DNA of 25,530 nucleotides from the NCBI GenBank assembly GCA_002633005.1, contig NMRA01001344.1:1-25530 (forward strand), in the 5' to 3' direction. Below, one piece after another: positions 12,001 to 18,911 of the stretch. A program made the translations under genes and the position numbers. The notes beneath the pieces were generated by a model. It was not told the DNA's origin, ran no database searches, and saw nothing but the letters and a program-made list of their open reading frames with translations. This DNA is from Phoronis australis (lineage: Eukaryota; Phoronida; Phoronidae). Every line of letters starts with the position of its first letter. The stretch's first letter is position 1.

Positions 12001-15000
12001 ACCAGGTGGGGTTTCAGCAGCGACCTCTGTGACCCGCGAACAACAGCAGCCAGCACCATCAAAGAACCGTAGGTCTGTGTAGTCTTGACATTGGATAGCA
12101 CCAGACTACACCAGGTAACCGGGTCAATGAAATAGCCGAGCAGTTCAGCTGATCTCACCACCTGCAACACGATGTTGAAGTCATTTTGTCTTCGAAGTAC
12201 GTCATGCAATTTTGACTCGATTCGTTTTTTTAACTTATCTCAAATTTTTATAGAAACAGGCAAGATTTTTGTTCGCAGCAACACACGTTATAGAAATAAG
12301 TGCCAGACGTATGATTAATGAATTAAACTAGTTTTAAGCTTCCTTGCCCAGTGATTGTAATGTGACATAGCGTGACAACGGTAACTTAGCCGATATGAAT
12401 CCTTTAACGCTCCATGAAAAGTGTGCCCTGGCGCATGTTTTTCACATTCTAGTTGAGATCACAATACACAGTGCATTCTGAATTTAATGAACAGACGGGA
12501 CTTTCACATTGCTTAGTCAAAAATTCCACATCCCATCACCATGGCAACCTCAGCACACACCAATGCGTGTTTTTTCTCACTGTCATAGAAATCATAACTT
12601 ATCATTAATTCCGATCAACTTACAACCCCAACACACGACTACAACATCGCTATATCAAACCCTCCACGCGTCACCACCTCGGTGATCACATGACCCACCT
12701 GCGTGACGACCTCCCGCTCGTCGTCATGACACGCCCTGTACATTCCCGTCAACACCAGTTGCAGATGCTGAGTTGTATATTCTTCGTTGTTGAGCAGTAG
12801 GTAGTAGAGAAGCGACGCCGACTTGATTCTGGTAGCCGCCACCCAATCACCGAGGTCCTTGACAAGACCGGGCAGGATCTTGGACTGGTTACGGAACATC
12901 AGGTACCGACAACCGAGGTTAGGTCGCTCCACTGACAGAGAGAAAATATCACATTGAATACACCACCATGGTACGGACGAAAAACAAATTCTTAAAAAAA
13001 GTACTAAAAAGTATTAAATGTCCTCGCATTAAAACATGTTTAACTTGATACAATTACAAAAGAAAGACAATGTTCCAAAAATACTCTTCAATACAAAATT
13101 TGTAGCCACTTGCTGGGATACTGCATTTTGAGAACCAGTATTCCCTGCTGAATAACTGGCAACAAACTGGTTCTCAACATCTGAGACACCTGTAAGTGAC
13201 TATTGGCCAAAACTCAAATAAAAGTCACAAAAATTGCCTTTGCTAGGTCATCAGAGGCTTTTTTGACCTCCGCGTATTTAGCAGTGAGTAATAAATCTCG
13301 CTCCAATTCAATTTTGCTTTGAAGAAACCAAAAGTGGACGTCAATGGGACGATACATGGATCTCCTAAGATCAGGAGCCTGTTTTGCCAAAGCTTGTATC
13401 CCCAGTCGTAGCCAAGAAATCATTGTTGGCATATTGTTATGAATGAGATGTATTTCAATTCATCTCTAAGACATAAACATTGTAAATGACGTAAATTTCA
13501 TCATTGTTGACCGTATTCACACTCAATGGATACCCTTATACAGAAAAGAGGTGGTTGCTGAAAAATTCCCAGGGACAACCGTTTCAGCTATGACTGGAGA
13601 TAAGTTGTTGATTAAGAGGGCTTCTAACAACGGTCTCTCTGCATTGTGAATCTGTACACCATCATTACCATTAGGTGGGTAGTGAACGGGGTCTGGTTTG
13701 GCAAAGTCTTCCTTGTCCTTTAGATCGTCCTCATTCTCACGGCCATACTTAATGCCTGGAAAAACAAATTAAAGTCTTGTACACAACTCTACAACTGCAG
13801 CACAGCTGAGCTCCAACCCTAATACGTCCAGCCAAGTGTTGCTTGTTACACACCATACCTGCCATACCTGTCTGGGTTAACACCCATGCTCAGCTTACCG
13901 GTCATCCCTAACACACACATAACTACATTAAATGTGCCCTCAGTCGTAGCTCCCCAAAACTTCGCAAAACTCACTTACCACTGAGTAACAATCAATCAGT
14001 TTCAGCAGAACCTTGCTGAGACTGCTCGTTATTGAAGGAGACATGAAATAATTACTCTCGAGGATCATATGTTGAAATATCATCGTTATTGAGTATAAAA
14101 CAGTGAAAGCGTTTGACACGTGCAAAAAGCCCTCAATGTTTTTAAGCAAACATTTAAAAATACTACGCATAACAAATGTCACCCTACTTGACTGCTATCT
14201 GTGATCACTAAATTCTAGAAGCTAACCTCTTTTCTACAATTTGGCCATGTTTTATTTGTCTCTAGGATGTGAAGTATGACATTAATCTAGCAAAGATATG
14301 ATGCAACATGCCATTGATCTAGCAAAGATATGATGCAACATGCCATTAATCTAGCAAAGATATGATGCAACATGCCATTGATCTAGCAAAGATATGATGC
14401 AACATGCCATTGATCTAGCAAAGATATGATGCAACATGCCATTGATCTCGGACACCTTGAGAAATTGGAAACCATTTTGGACACCCTATTTTTGAAATCC
14501 TGGATGAACGCCTGTCCCAAATTAAGCACTCTGGGTGATAAGTGCAGCAGTACTTTCATAGCCAAAATAAACAATGTATTGCGGTGTTTTCTTCCACAGC
14601 GAAATTATTCCTTTGTTTTTTTTAATTTTATACATTTAAGTAGCATATAAGCAACTATCTATCTGTGACGAATGATAGTTATTTACAAAATAATGATCAA
14701 CCTTTCTCCTACTTGTCTGAGCTCAGTAACACAAGCACAATAATGAACATGCGGAAAATAAACCTAAAAACGCTCATCACTTTCAAAATTTTTGTTCACA
14801 ACTTCACCATATTAACCATTTTGTAATTTTAATTTGTATTTAATAAGCTACTTCTGTGGCATTAATGACCGACAACTATCACCAGATGAACCAATACTAA
14901 TAGTAAAACACAAATAAGTCACATCCAACTGGATCGCGAGATTTTGTCAAGGTAAGGCAAAATGCGACTTAACGGAAGGACCAAGTGCATGAGCTTGAAC

Positions 15001-17527
15001 AACAGTATCACTCAGTGAACTTTGCCAGAGCTAAGTTAAAATTTGCGCCCGACCTATGCATGTTTTACTTCACTTGAATTAAAGAAAACTTTGCCGCAAA
15101 CACACACAAGTACATGTACAAAGGAAACAAGGTGGCAAGAAATTTTTAAATGCATACCAACATCATGCCACAAGGCATCAGCAAGCTCGCTGATCTCTGG
15201 CACCTCATCGGTTAAACCGGTTAAAAGTAACGGCATCAGCTTGTGAAAAAAGGAGTACCGATCTGGGAGGTCCAGTAGCCATGTTCCAGCAAGGCTGACC
15301 ACAGCCTTGCGGACGGCTGGAGCTTGGTCAAAACATCTCTGAGCAAGATGTGAGACGACGTCGTCAACGTTTTTGTTGTGTCCGTATTGAATGACATTGC
15401 CTGAAAAAGAACATACAGAAATATAACTAGTAATGAGCATGTTAACATTTCAGTTAAACCTAGATAACCCATGGTTTCTCTCATTATTAGTTAGTTTCTG
15501 AAACCTTTACGCTGGTAAGCAAACAGAAATGAACTATTCAATGTTTTGGTAAATTTGCACCAACAAATTTTTGATACTTAACTCCTACTGTGGTTCATCC
15601 AATCATAGAACAGTAAAGGTACATTAGTCAAGCATTGTTAAATGGTTCACATTGTGAGTGCTGATACCAGTACTTCGACAATAGAATCCCCATACAGCTA
15701 GCTGGCTGGTAAATAGCCTTGCTGCAAAGCTGTGGGTAAAAAAATGACAAATAAAATCTGACACAAAATTAGTGTACTACACTAACTTATTTAGTAGAGC
15801 TAAAATTTGTCGTTCTACTATTGTTCTGCAGCTAAATTTGTAGAGTGATCTCATGCGTAGTCTTTCAGCACCATGAAATAGAGCGTCACCTATTGGCCAG
15901 TTTCTTTTTTCACAGAATGTTCAATCAACACAAATTATGTAAACTGGTTTTACTTCTTTAACAGTTTTTGTTATTTTTTAAAACCAGCCACCAAATTTAA
16001 AGGCAAACTTAAGCTTCACCAAAGCTCTCATCATCTTCTGAAAGATTTCGTAAAAATTAGCAGACGTTTTCAAGTCAACAACAGACAAAAATCCAGCAGA
16101 TTATGCAATAAAATGACATTTATTACATTGAAATCATTTTATATGGCTGTAACAGTGAATGTTGCTTGACTGCCAGATTTTGCATGCATCCCCATTGATT
16201 GTTAGCTCTACACGTTGATATACATTTCACGACGAAGTGAAGAGCAGAACTACCCAGGTGGTGCGAAATTTCGAGGTCTGTGTGAGGTTAACACTTAGCG
16301 GTCCCTAGCTGTATTTAGATGCAAGTCTTCATACAGCCAGCTGGAGAACTACAGAGCTGTTTACACTACAAAAGTTTACACCGATCAACTGACATGGAAC
16401 GAGATGTTCTAGCGCAAGTATGTGTGTAAACAGGACTGACCTGATGCAAACTGACACAGAAGTGGCAACTTTTGTTCGTGAGGTAGAGCAATTTGCGCTC
16501 AATCATTGAGCTCCATATCAATTATGTGTCTAAACGTGAAACTGGGGCAAGGCGGAAAGGATCATCCCTACTGCACTTGTGCAATGACCTACATATGGGT
16601 TCTCTGTCTCTGCAATGCCCACCACTTGTAAACCTGCGCATATGGGTTCCACTCTCCAGCCTACAAATTCCGTCTTGCCACAGTGAGTTGCGTGTGTAAA
16701 CGGCTGCTTGCCACCGATCAAATTGTTCCGTGTCAGTTGCGCTGGACCAAAAGTTGATGTCTAAACCGGACTTAAGTCTCAGGCTCAAGATATTAGTACC
16801 AAATTATTTTTCATTTCAGTCTAAACATTTTTGATGCATTCCCTGCAGTATAGTAAATAACTTGACTTGGTAGATCCCTGTTGTAATACTCACAGATAGC
16901 ACTAATAACCTCCACTCGAACTCTAGAATGTTGATGTGTTACAGAATGCAACAATGGCTTGATCAAATTCTCCGACTGTGAATAAAAAGCTTGAGGTACA
17001 GACTTTGCAAGAGCAGATGCACATCGGCAACTCTCTTTTTTAACTTCTGGAAATGGATCTTCTATGAGACGTTGCAACATTTTAACCATGTCGTCTATAA
17101 AAATGGCAATGTTTAGTTTTGAAACGGCAACAACTTTTGAGAGAAGTTCCGACATTGATAATCGCAGTTCTTCCGATTGTTCCACTATTTCTTGTTGTCC
17201 AAGTCTTTGAACAAACACTGGCATTAAAGAAGGCAGTATTTCATCGGGTTTGGGCACGGTATCGACATACTTTGTAAGAAGATCAATTGAAAGCTCGCGA
17301 CATTTTTCGACAGGGTCCGAGGCAAGTTTCAGAATCTGGCGAAGAATAGTGTTCATTACGGACTGAATTGTCTCTGGAGACACTTGCGGTTTTCTACCAA
17401 AAGTGTCCTTCTTAATTCCTTCAAGCGCTCTCTTGCGAGTATTCCTGTTTTCATCTCCTAAACAGTTAACATGCCTTGCTAGGCTTTGAAGAATTTCATC
17501 GGCACTCATTTCTGCCGCTACCGCCAT
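5956..17527 (-). CDS. DNAAF5: Dynein axonemal assembly factor 5 (HEAT repeat-containing protein 2), complete 11-exon gene
   Basis: The protein is a cytoplasmic HEAT-repeat scaffold that helps pre-assemble outer and inner dynein arms before transport into motile cilia; human loss causes primary ciliary dyskinesia. Exons on the minus strand are 17527-16894, 15400-15158, 13755-13669, 12931-12699, 12161-11952, 11416-11273, 10367-10199, 9379-9229, 8433-8286, 7604-7256 and 6092-5956. They total 2505 nt (834 aa plus stop), close to the human protein. All donors are GT, all acceptors AG, and frame is kept across all ten introns. Family resemblance runs end to end, for example HQHSRVRVEVISAIC (about 197-212), DRYSFFHKLMPLLL (exon 2), YPPNVERPNLGCR (exon 3/4 junction), VVRSAELLGYF (exon 5), WKAGRTAGAIRTTAISCLWA (exon 9), LLKRLDDSSDDVR (exon 10) and KHKHRSPKYCDHLLEHIQ (C-terminus). 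The start ATGGCGG has a good context and gives MAVAAEMSADE. There is no signal peptide or membrane segment, as expected. Confidence 0.95.
6093..7255 (-). other. DNAAF5: DNAAF5 intron 10
   Basis: A 1163-bp AT-rich intron. Short frames on both strands (for example 6118-6351 and 6926-7121) show no family resemblance and no splice support. I see no clear repeat. Confidence 0.8.
7256..7604 (-). CDS. DNAAF5: DNAAF5 exon 10
   Basis: The 349-nt exon has acceptor cttctttgcag and donor actag|gtgaga (phase 1). It encodes LAEVIQDLLTQLISLMTDDN, KTTRLVTCRVITRLLRLM, YPDLLKRLDDSSDDVRVAAA and GLLVHLDDPSPKIQEAIL. The frame continuing past 7256 (ETDTAV and onward) is intron. Confidence 0.95.
7605..8285 (-). 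other. DNAAF5: DNAAF5 intron 9
   Basis: A 681-bp intron. It contains a perfect 17-bp tandem duplication (gacctttactaacagac) at 8048-8081 and otherwise nothing recognised. Confidence 0.8.
8048..8081. repeat. 17-bp tandem duplication
   Basis: gacctttactaacagac occurs twice with no gap (8048-8064 and 8065-8081), identical in both copies, inside DNAAF5 intron 9. This is probably a recent slippage duplication. Confidence 0.9.
8286..8433 (-). CDS. DNAAF5: DNAAF5 exon 9
   Basis: The 148-nt exon has acceptor tgtgtccag and donor gacaag|gtgggt (phase 0). It encodes FGNFAVTVVRDMIIPNCIWK, AGRTAGAIRTTAISCLWALL and QSGVLVPDK. The W-AGRTA-AIRT-A-SCLWAL block is one of the most conserved parts of DNAAF5. 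Confidence 0.95.
8708..8732. repeat. Perfect 10-bp hairpin
   Basis: aaaattgtag, a 5-base spacer, then ctacaatttt form a perfect inverted repeat in DNAAF5 intron 8. Function unknown. Confidence 0.85.
9025..9228. repeat. AAT/AAC trinucleotide microsatellite
   Basis: About 200 bp made almost only of aat and aac units with a few interruptions such as agt and att. It ends exactly at the splice donor of DNAAF5 exon 8. On the minus strand it reads as a long Leu/Ile frame with no biological meaning. Confidence 0.97.
9229..9379 (-). CDS. DNAAF5: DNAAF5 exon 8
   Basis: The 151-nt exon has acceptor tcccatacag. It encodes GPVVGELLEDVIPVLVTNLH, PDKDAELRLKFFSLLSRLVM and NAPVTLDSQQ. The donor is ag|gtatta (phase 2), and the intron bases after gt already belong to an AAT/AAC microsatellite. 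The donor lacks the usual G at +5. Confidence 0.93.
9380..10198 (-). other. DNAAF5: DNAAF5 intron 7
   Basis: An 819-bp intron. On the opposite strand it carries a 113-codon frame (9554-9895, ATG start, Cys-rich) without recognisable homology. Confidence 0.8.
10199..10367 (-). CDS. DNAAF5: DNAAF5 exon 7
   Basis: The 169-nt exon has acceptor cgttttcag and donor tcag|gtaggt (phase 1). It encodes AHQLLDLLSQAQNLLDRQHL, FNLHTQQVLAGFQSSYVDWT and NYSVERLVFDTLLLES. The frame starts with GCG, with no ATG, so simple ORF scanning misses it. The match to the W-T-HSPE region of the family and the fit to both neighbours decide the frame. Confidence 0.9.
10368..11272 (-). other. DNAAF5: DNAAF5 intron 6
   Basis: A 905-bp AT-rich intron. 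I see no repeat, nested gene or convincing coding frame. Confidence 0.8.
11273..11416 (-). CDS. DNAAF5: DNAAF5 exon 6
   Basis: The 144-nt exon (48 codons) has acceptor aacttttcag and donor acaaag|gtgaat. It encodes TKVQEQILSCVESLVTVVKE and DCSEISLSLFTVLITVLALQ. The VKEDC segment matches the CHEDC region of vertebrate homologs. Confidence 0.93.
11417..11951 (-). other. DNAAF5: DNAAF5 intron 5
   Basis: A 535-bp intron. The long minus-strand frame at 11605-11994 is exon 5 sequence read out of frame plus intron. No repeat recognised. Confidence 0.8.
11952..12161 (-). CDS. DNAAF5: DNAAF5 exon 5
   Basis: The 210-nt exon (70 codons, phase 0 at both ends) has acceptor gtgttgcag and donor gtggag|gtattg. 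It encodes VVRSAELLGYFIDPVTWCSL, VLAAVVRGSQRSLLKPHLVD and ICNTLSLEGVCASVE. Confidence 0.93.
12162..12698 (-). other. DNAAF5: DNAAF5 intron 4
   Basis: A 537-bp intron with nothing recognised. Confidence 0.8.
12699..12931 (-). CDS. DNAAF5: DNAAF5 exon 4
   Basis: The 233-nt exon has acceptor ctctctgtcag and donor acgcag|gtgggt (phase 0). It encodes ERPNLGCRYLMFRNQSKILP, GLVKDLGDWVAATRIKSASL and THL-like QHLQLVLTGMYRACHDDERE, which are strongly family-like HEAT helices. Confidence 0.94.
12932..13668 (-). other. DNAAF5: DNAAF5 intron 3
   Basis: A 737-bp intron. It holds a 72-codon minus-strand frame (13432-13214) that looks protein-like in composition but is unidentified and has no in-frame splice partner. 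Confidence 0.78.
13669..13755 (-). CDS. DNAAF5: DNAAF5 exon 3
   Basis: The 87-nt exon encodes a charged linker (IKYGRENEDDLKDKEDFAKP, then DPVHYPPN) equivalent to the EN-DDLKDK-DFA segment of vertebrate DNAAF5. The acceptor is tttttccag. The donor chosen is aatg|gtaatg because it gives YPPNVERPNLGCR with exon 4. Reading through shows a chance AERP about ten codons later, but no good donor follows it. Confidence 0.9.
13756..15157 (-). other. DNAAF5: DNAAF5 intron 2
   Basis: A 1402-bp intron with a 32-bp tandem repeat array at 14281-14450. The rest is AT-rich and featureless to me. Confidence 0.82.
14281..14450. repeat. 32-bp tandem repeat, about 5.3 copies
   Basis: Copies start at 14281, 14313, 14345, 14377 and 14409, with a partial sixth at 14441. 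The unit starts attgatctagcaaagatatg and ends atgcaacatgcc. Copies 1 and 3 have attaat in place of attgat; otherwise the copies are nearly identical. It lies in DNAAF5 intron 2. Confidence 0.97.
15158..15400 (-). CDS. DNAAF5: DNAAF5 exon 2
   Basis: The 243-nt exon is preceded by a pyrimidine-rich acceptor (ttctttttcag). The junction with exon 1 gives AICNVIQYGHNKNVDDVVSH, matching the family's conserved VDDV-SH segment, and continues with CFDQAPAVRKAVVSLAGTWL and DRYSFFHKLMPLLLTGLTDE. The donor is gttg|gtatgc (phase 1). Confidence 0.94.
15401..16893 (-). other. DNAAF5: DNAAF5 intron 1
   Basis: The largest intron, 1493 bp. The part next to exon 1 (about 16340-16790) is richer in GC than the rest. 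It contains repeated TGTnTAAAC motifs and a 15-bp inverted repeat, suggesting an old DNA transposon. Confidence 0.82.
16357..16772. mobile_element. Possible degenerate non-autonomous DNA transposon in DNAAF5 intron 1
   Basis: caactgacatggaac (16386-16400) is repeated inverted at 16725-16739 as gttccgtgtcagttg, with 14 of 15 bases matching. The motif TGTnTAAACnG recurs at 16423, 16526, 16693 and 16758, and inverted (ctgtttacac) at 16357. Clustered subterminal motifs with inverted arms are typical of MITEs. Ends and target-site duplication could not be fixed, so the boundaries are approximate. Confidence 0.4.
16894..17527 (-). CDS. DNAAF5: DNAAF5 exon 1 (start codon, residues 1-211)
   Basis: The 634-nt exon starts at ATG 17527-17525. 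It encodes an N-terminal HEAT array with LASDPVEKCRELSIDLL, DPFPEVKKESCRCASALAKS and HQHSRVRVEVISAI. The donor is ct|gtgagt (gt at 16893-16892), phase 1. Reading past it leaves the family resemblance at once, so the exon ends here. Confidence 0.95.
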
Positions 17528-17680
17528 CGTGTGTATCGCAACGCCTCGTTTTGGAATTATGTACTTCCGTTAAGTTTGTGGCCCCCAAAAGACGGCGCTG
17601 CAGCTCAGTACGCGCGGCGGCGGCGATCGAGGCACTCGGGCGGAGCGGGGCCAGACTCAGTATTTTCAAAAAGCATATGA
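17528..17680 (-). promoter_or_regulatory. DNAAF5: CpG-rich putative promoter and 5' UTR of DNAAF5
   Basis: The stretch before the DNAAF5 start codon contains a local GC- and CpG-rich block (about 17585-17665, with acgcgcggcggcggcgatcg) in an otherwise AT-rich window. No TATA box is evident. A weak RFX X-box-like sequence, gtgtgtatcgcaac (17529-17542), sits directly upstream of the ATG: its cgcaac half fits, the other half does not. Ciliary assembly genes are commonly driven by RFX and FOXJ1 factors. Confidence 0.45.
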
Positions 17681-18138
17681 CCAGGAAACCCCTTTTGAAG
17701 GATACCCCTTCAAAACATGACCCTATTGTAAAATTCGTTGCGCCCCATGTCCTTGAAATATCACCTCAAAGCGAGCCCGGGACACTGCATGGCTGGGCCC
17801 GCTATCAGTCTGACAACTAAAAAAGTCTGTTTGACATGGTGTACACTTCATGCGAATACACGATAACATGCCATGAAAAGGGGGAGACAGGAAGTAAAAC
17901 TTATCTAACTGTCTCTCCCTTCTAATTTTAATCGTAGAATGTCTGTGATTTTTGCAACTTAACACAAACGGTCTAAAATATATCATAAATGAACAAAATA
18001 GCTATAGTCATTTGCGGCTGCGAACCGATTGCACAAAATATAAAACGTGTAATAAGCATTACAAAAAGAAGTAGGTTACGCGCGCAAACGCTGTGGACCA
18101 TAAACAAGTAGGTCTTTTAGTATCAAAGTAGAAGTTAA
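17681..18138. other. Intergenic DNA upstream of DNAAF5
   Basis: No gene is recognised. Overlapping frames of up to 114 codons (for example 17476-17820) run across the DNAAF5 promoter and have no family resemblance. Confidence 0.5.
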
Positions 18139-18200
18139 ATCGTGGTGGTAAAGCACGCGCGCTCTGTCTACCAGGTCGTGAGTTCGAGTCTATGGTATTT
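18139..18200 (+). mobile_element. tRNA-like SINE head or tRNA pseudogene
   Basis: tggtggtaaagc (18143-18154) resembles a Pol III A box. agttcgagtct (18181-18191) resembles the B box ggttcgantcc, at normal spacing for a tRNA. The sequence between reads like a D-arm to T-arm segment (gcacgcgcgctctg... aggtcgtg), but the anticodon stem does not pair, so it is not a working tRNA. T-runs follow at about 18230-18260 and could stop Pol III. Confidence 0.6.
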
Positions 18201-18304
18201 TTAGTTTTTGCTGTTTGACACGTTCTCCTTGTTTTTTTCTTGTTTTTTTTGCCTTTTTTCTTGGATAATTCTTCAGGAATCAAGAAAAATGCTTGAGTTT
18301 TTAG

Positions 18305-18458
18305 AGGAAAAAACAGAAAAATTTCCTGGGCGGGAGGGGGCAAACCTCCCTCCCCGGCTCCACCCATTCGGTGCTATGCGCATCTACAATCGTGGTTTGC
18401 GCAAATACTTGCAGACAAAATGTTGGGCCCCTCTCGTGATATCCTAGATCCGCCACTG
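18305..18458 (-). mobile_element. Solo end of a hAT-like element
   Basis: Read on the minus strand from 18458 the sequence starts CAGTGGCGGATCTAGGATAT, the terminal pattern CAGTGGCGGATC of many hAT-like MITEs. A G-rich subterminal tract follows, and then a gggagggaggtttgccccct segment. No matching opposite end was found upstream, so the left boundary is arbitrary. The tRNA-like head at 18139 may have inserted into it or lie beside it. Confidence 0.55.
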
Positions 18459-18612
18459 GTCAGTCTGCAATTCATTAGACTGCGACCGACTGAAGTCAGT
18501 CCGTCACGGCAACGGTTTTCATGGCACCTTGTACATCGATCCCATCTGGCACTCTCATTAAAAGGCTTTTTTATCAGGAAATCTGATCTTGGGCCCTATT
18601 GTATGGCGGAGT

Positions 18613-18911
18613 CAGTGGCGGATCTACGGGGGAGGGGTTCAGGGGGTTTAAACCCCCCCTTGGGCCAGGACCCAAAAATAAAAAAAAACATCTTCAGCAA
18701 AACAAAAACGGCATCGCCAGCGTGTGTAAACCCCAAGTAAACCAACTTGGAAAATTGAGGAAAATGTAATTTTTTGCATTTTGAATTGCTGTTATGAAAA
18801 TCAACGCATTTCGAATCTTCGTGGCTCATCGGCAAAACGCAATTGTTCGCGCGCTTCCGTCGATACTTCTGAATTAAGTATAGCCAAGAATTTTAGATGG
18901 ATCCACCACTG
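18613..18911 (+). mobile_element. hAT-like MITE, about 299 bp, both ends present
   Basis: The left end CAGTGGCGGATCTACGGG (from 18613) and the right end, which read inverted is CAGTGGTGGATCCATCTA (to 18911), match in most of the first 14 bases. A G/C-rich subterminal stretch (ggggttcagggggttt, then a C-run) follows the left end. There is no transposase frame. The flanking 8-mers (ggcggagt and aaagagca) do not match, so the copy is old or rearranged. Confidence 0.7.

Noticed and set aside
13620-13668. Longer exon 3 ending after the chance AERP peptide
   Set aside because: The following bases (gttgtt) are a poor donor, and the phase does not fit exon 4, which supplies its own ERP at the conserved place.
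16522-16788. 88-codon minus-strand frame in DNAAF5 intron 1
   Set aside because: It coincides with the inverted-repeat and motif-array region, so it is better explained as transposon-derived non-coding DNA. It does not continue the exon 1 frame.
17476-17820. 114-codon plus-strand frame overlapping the DNAAF5 start
   Set aside because: It is antisense to exon 1 and the CpG-rich promoter, where GC content favours open frames. It has no family resemblance or splice context.
18139-18200. Functional tRNA gene
   Set aside because: The A and B boxes are present, but the anticodon stem does not pair and no acceptor stem was found.
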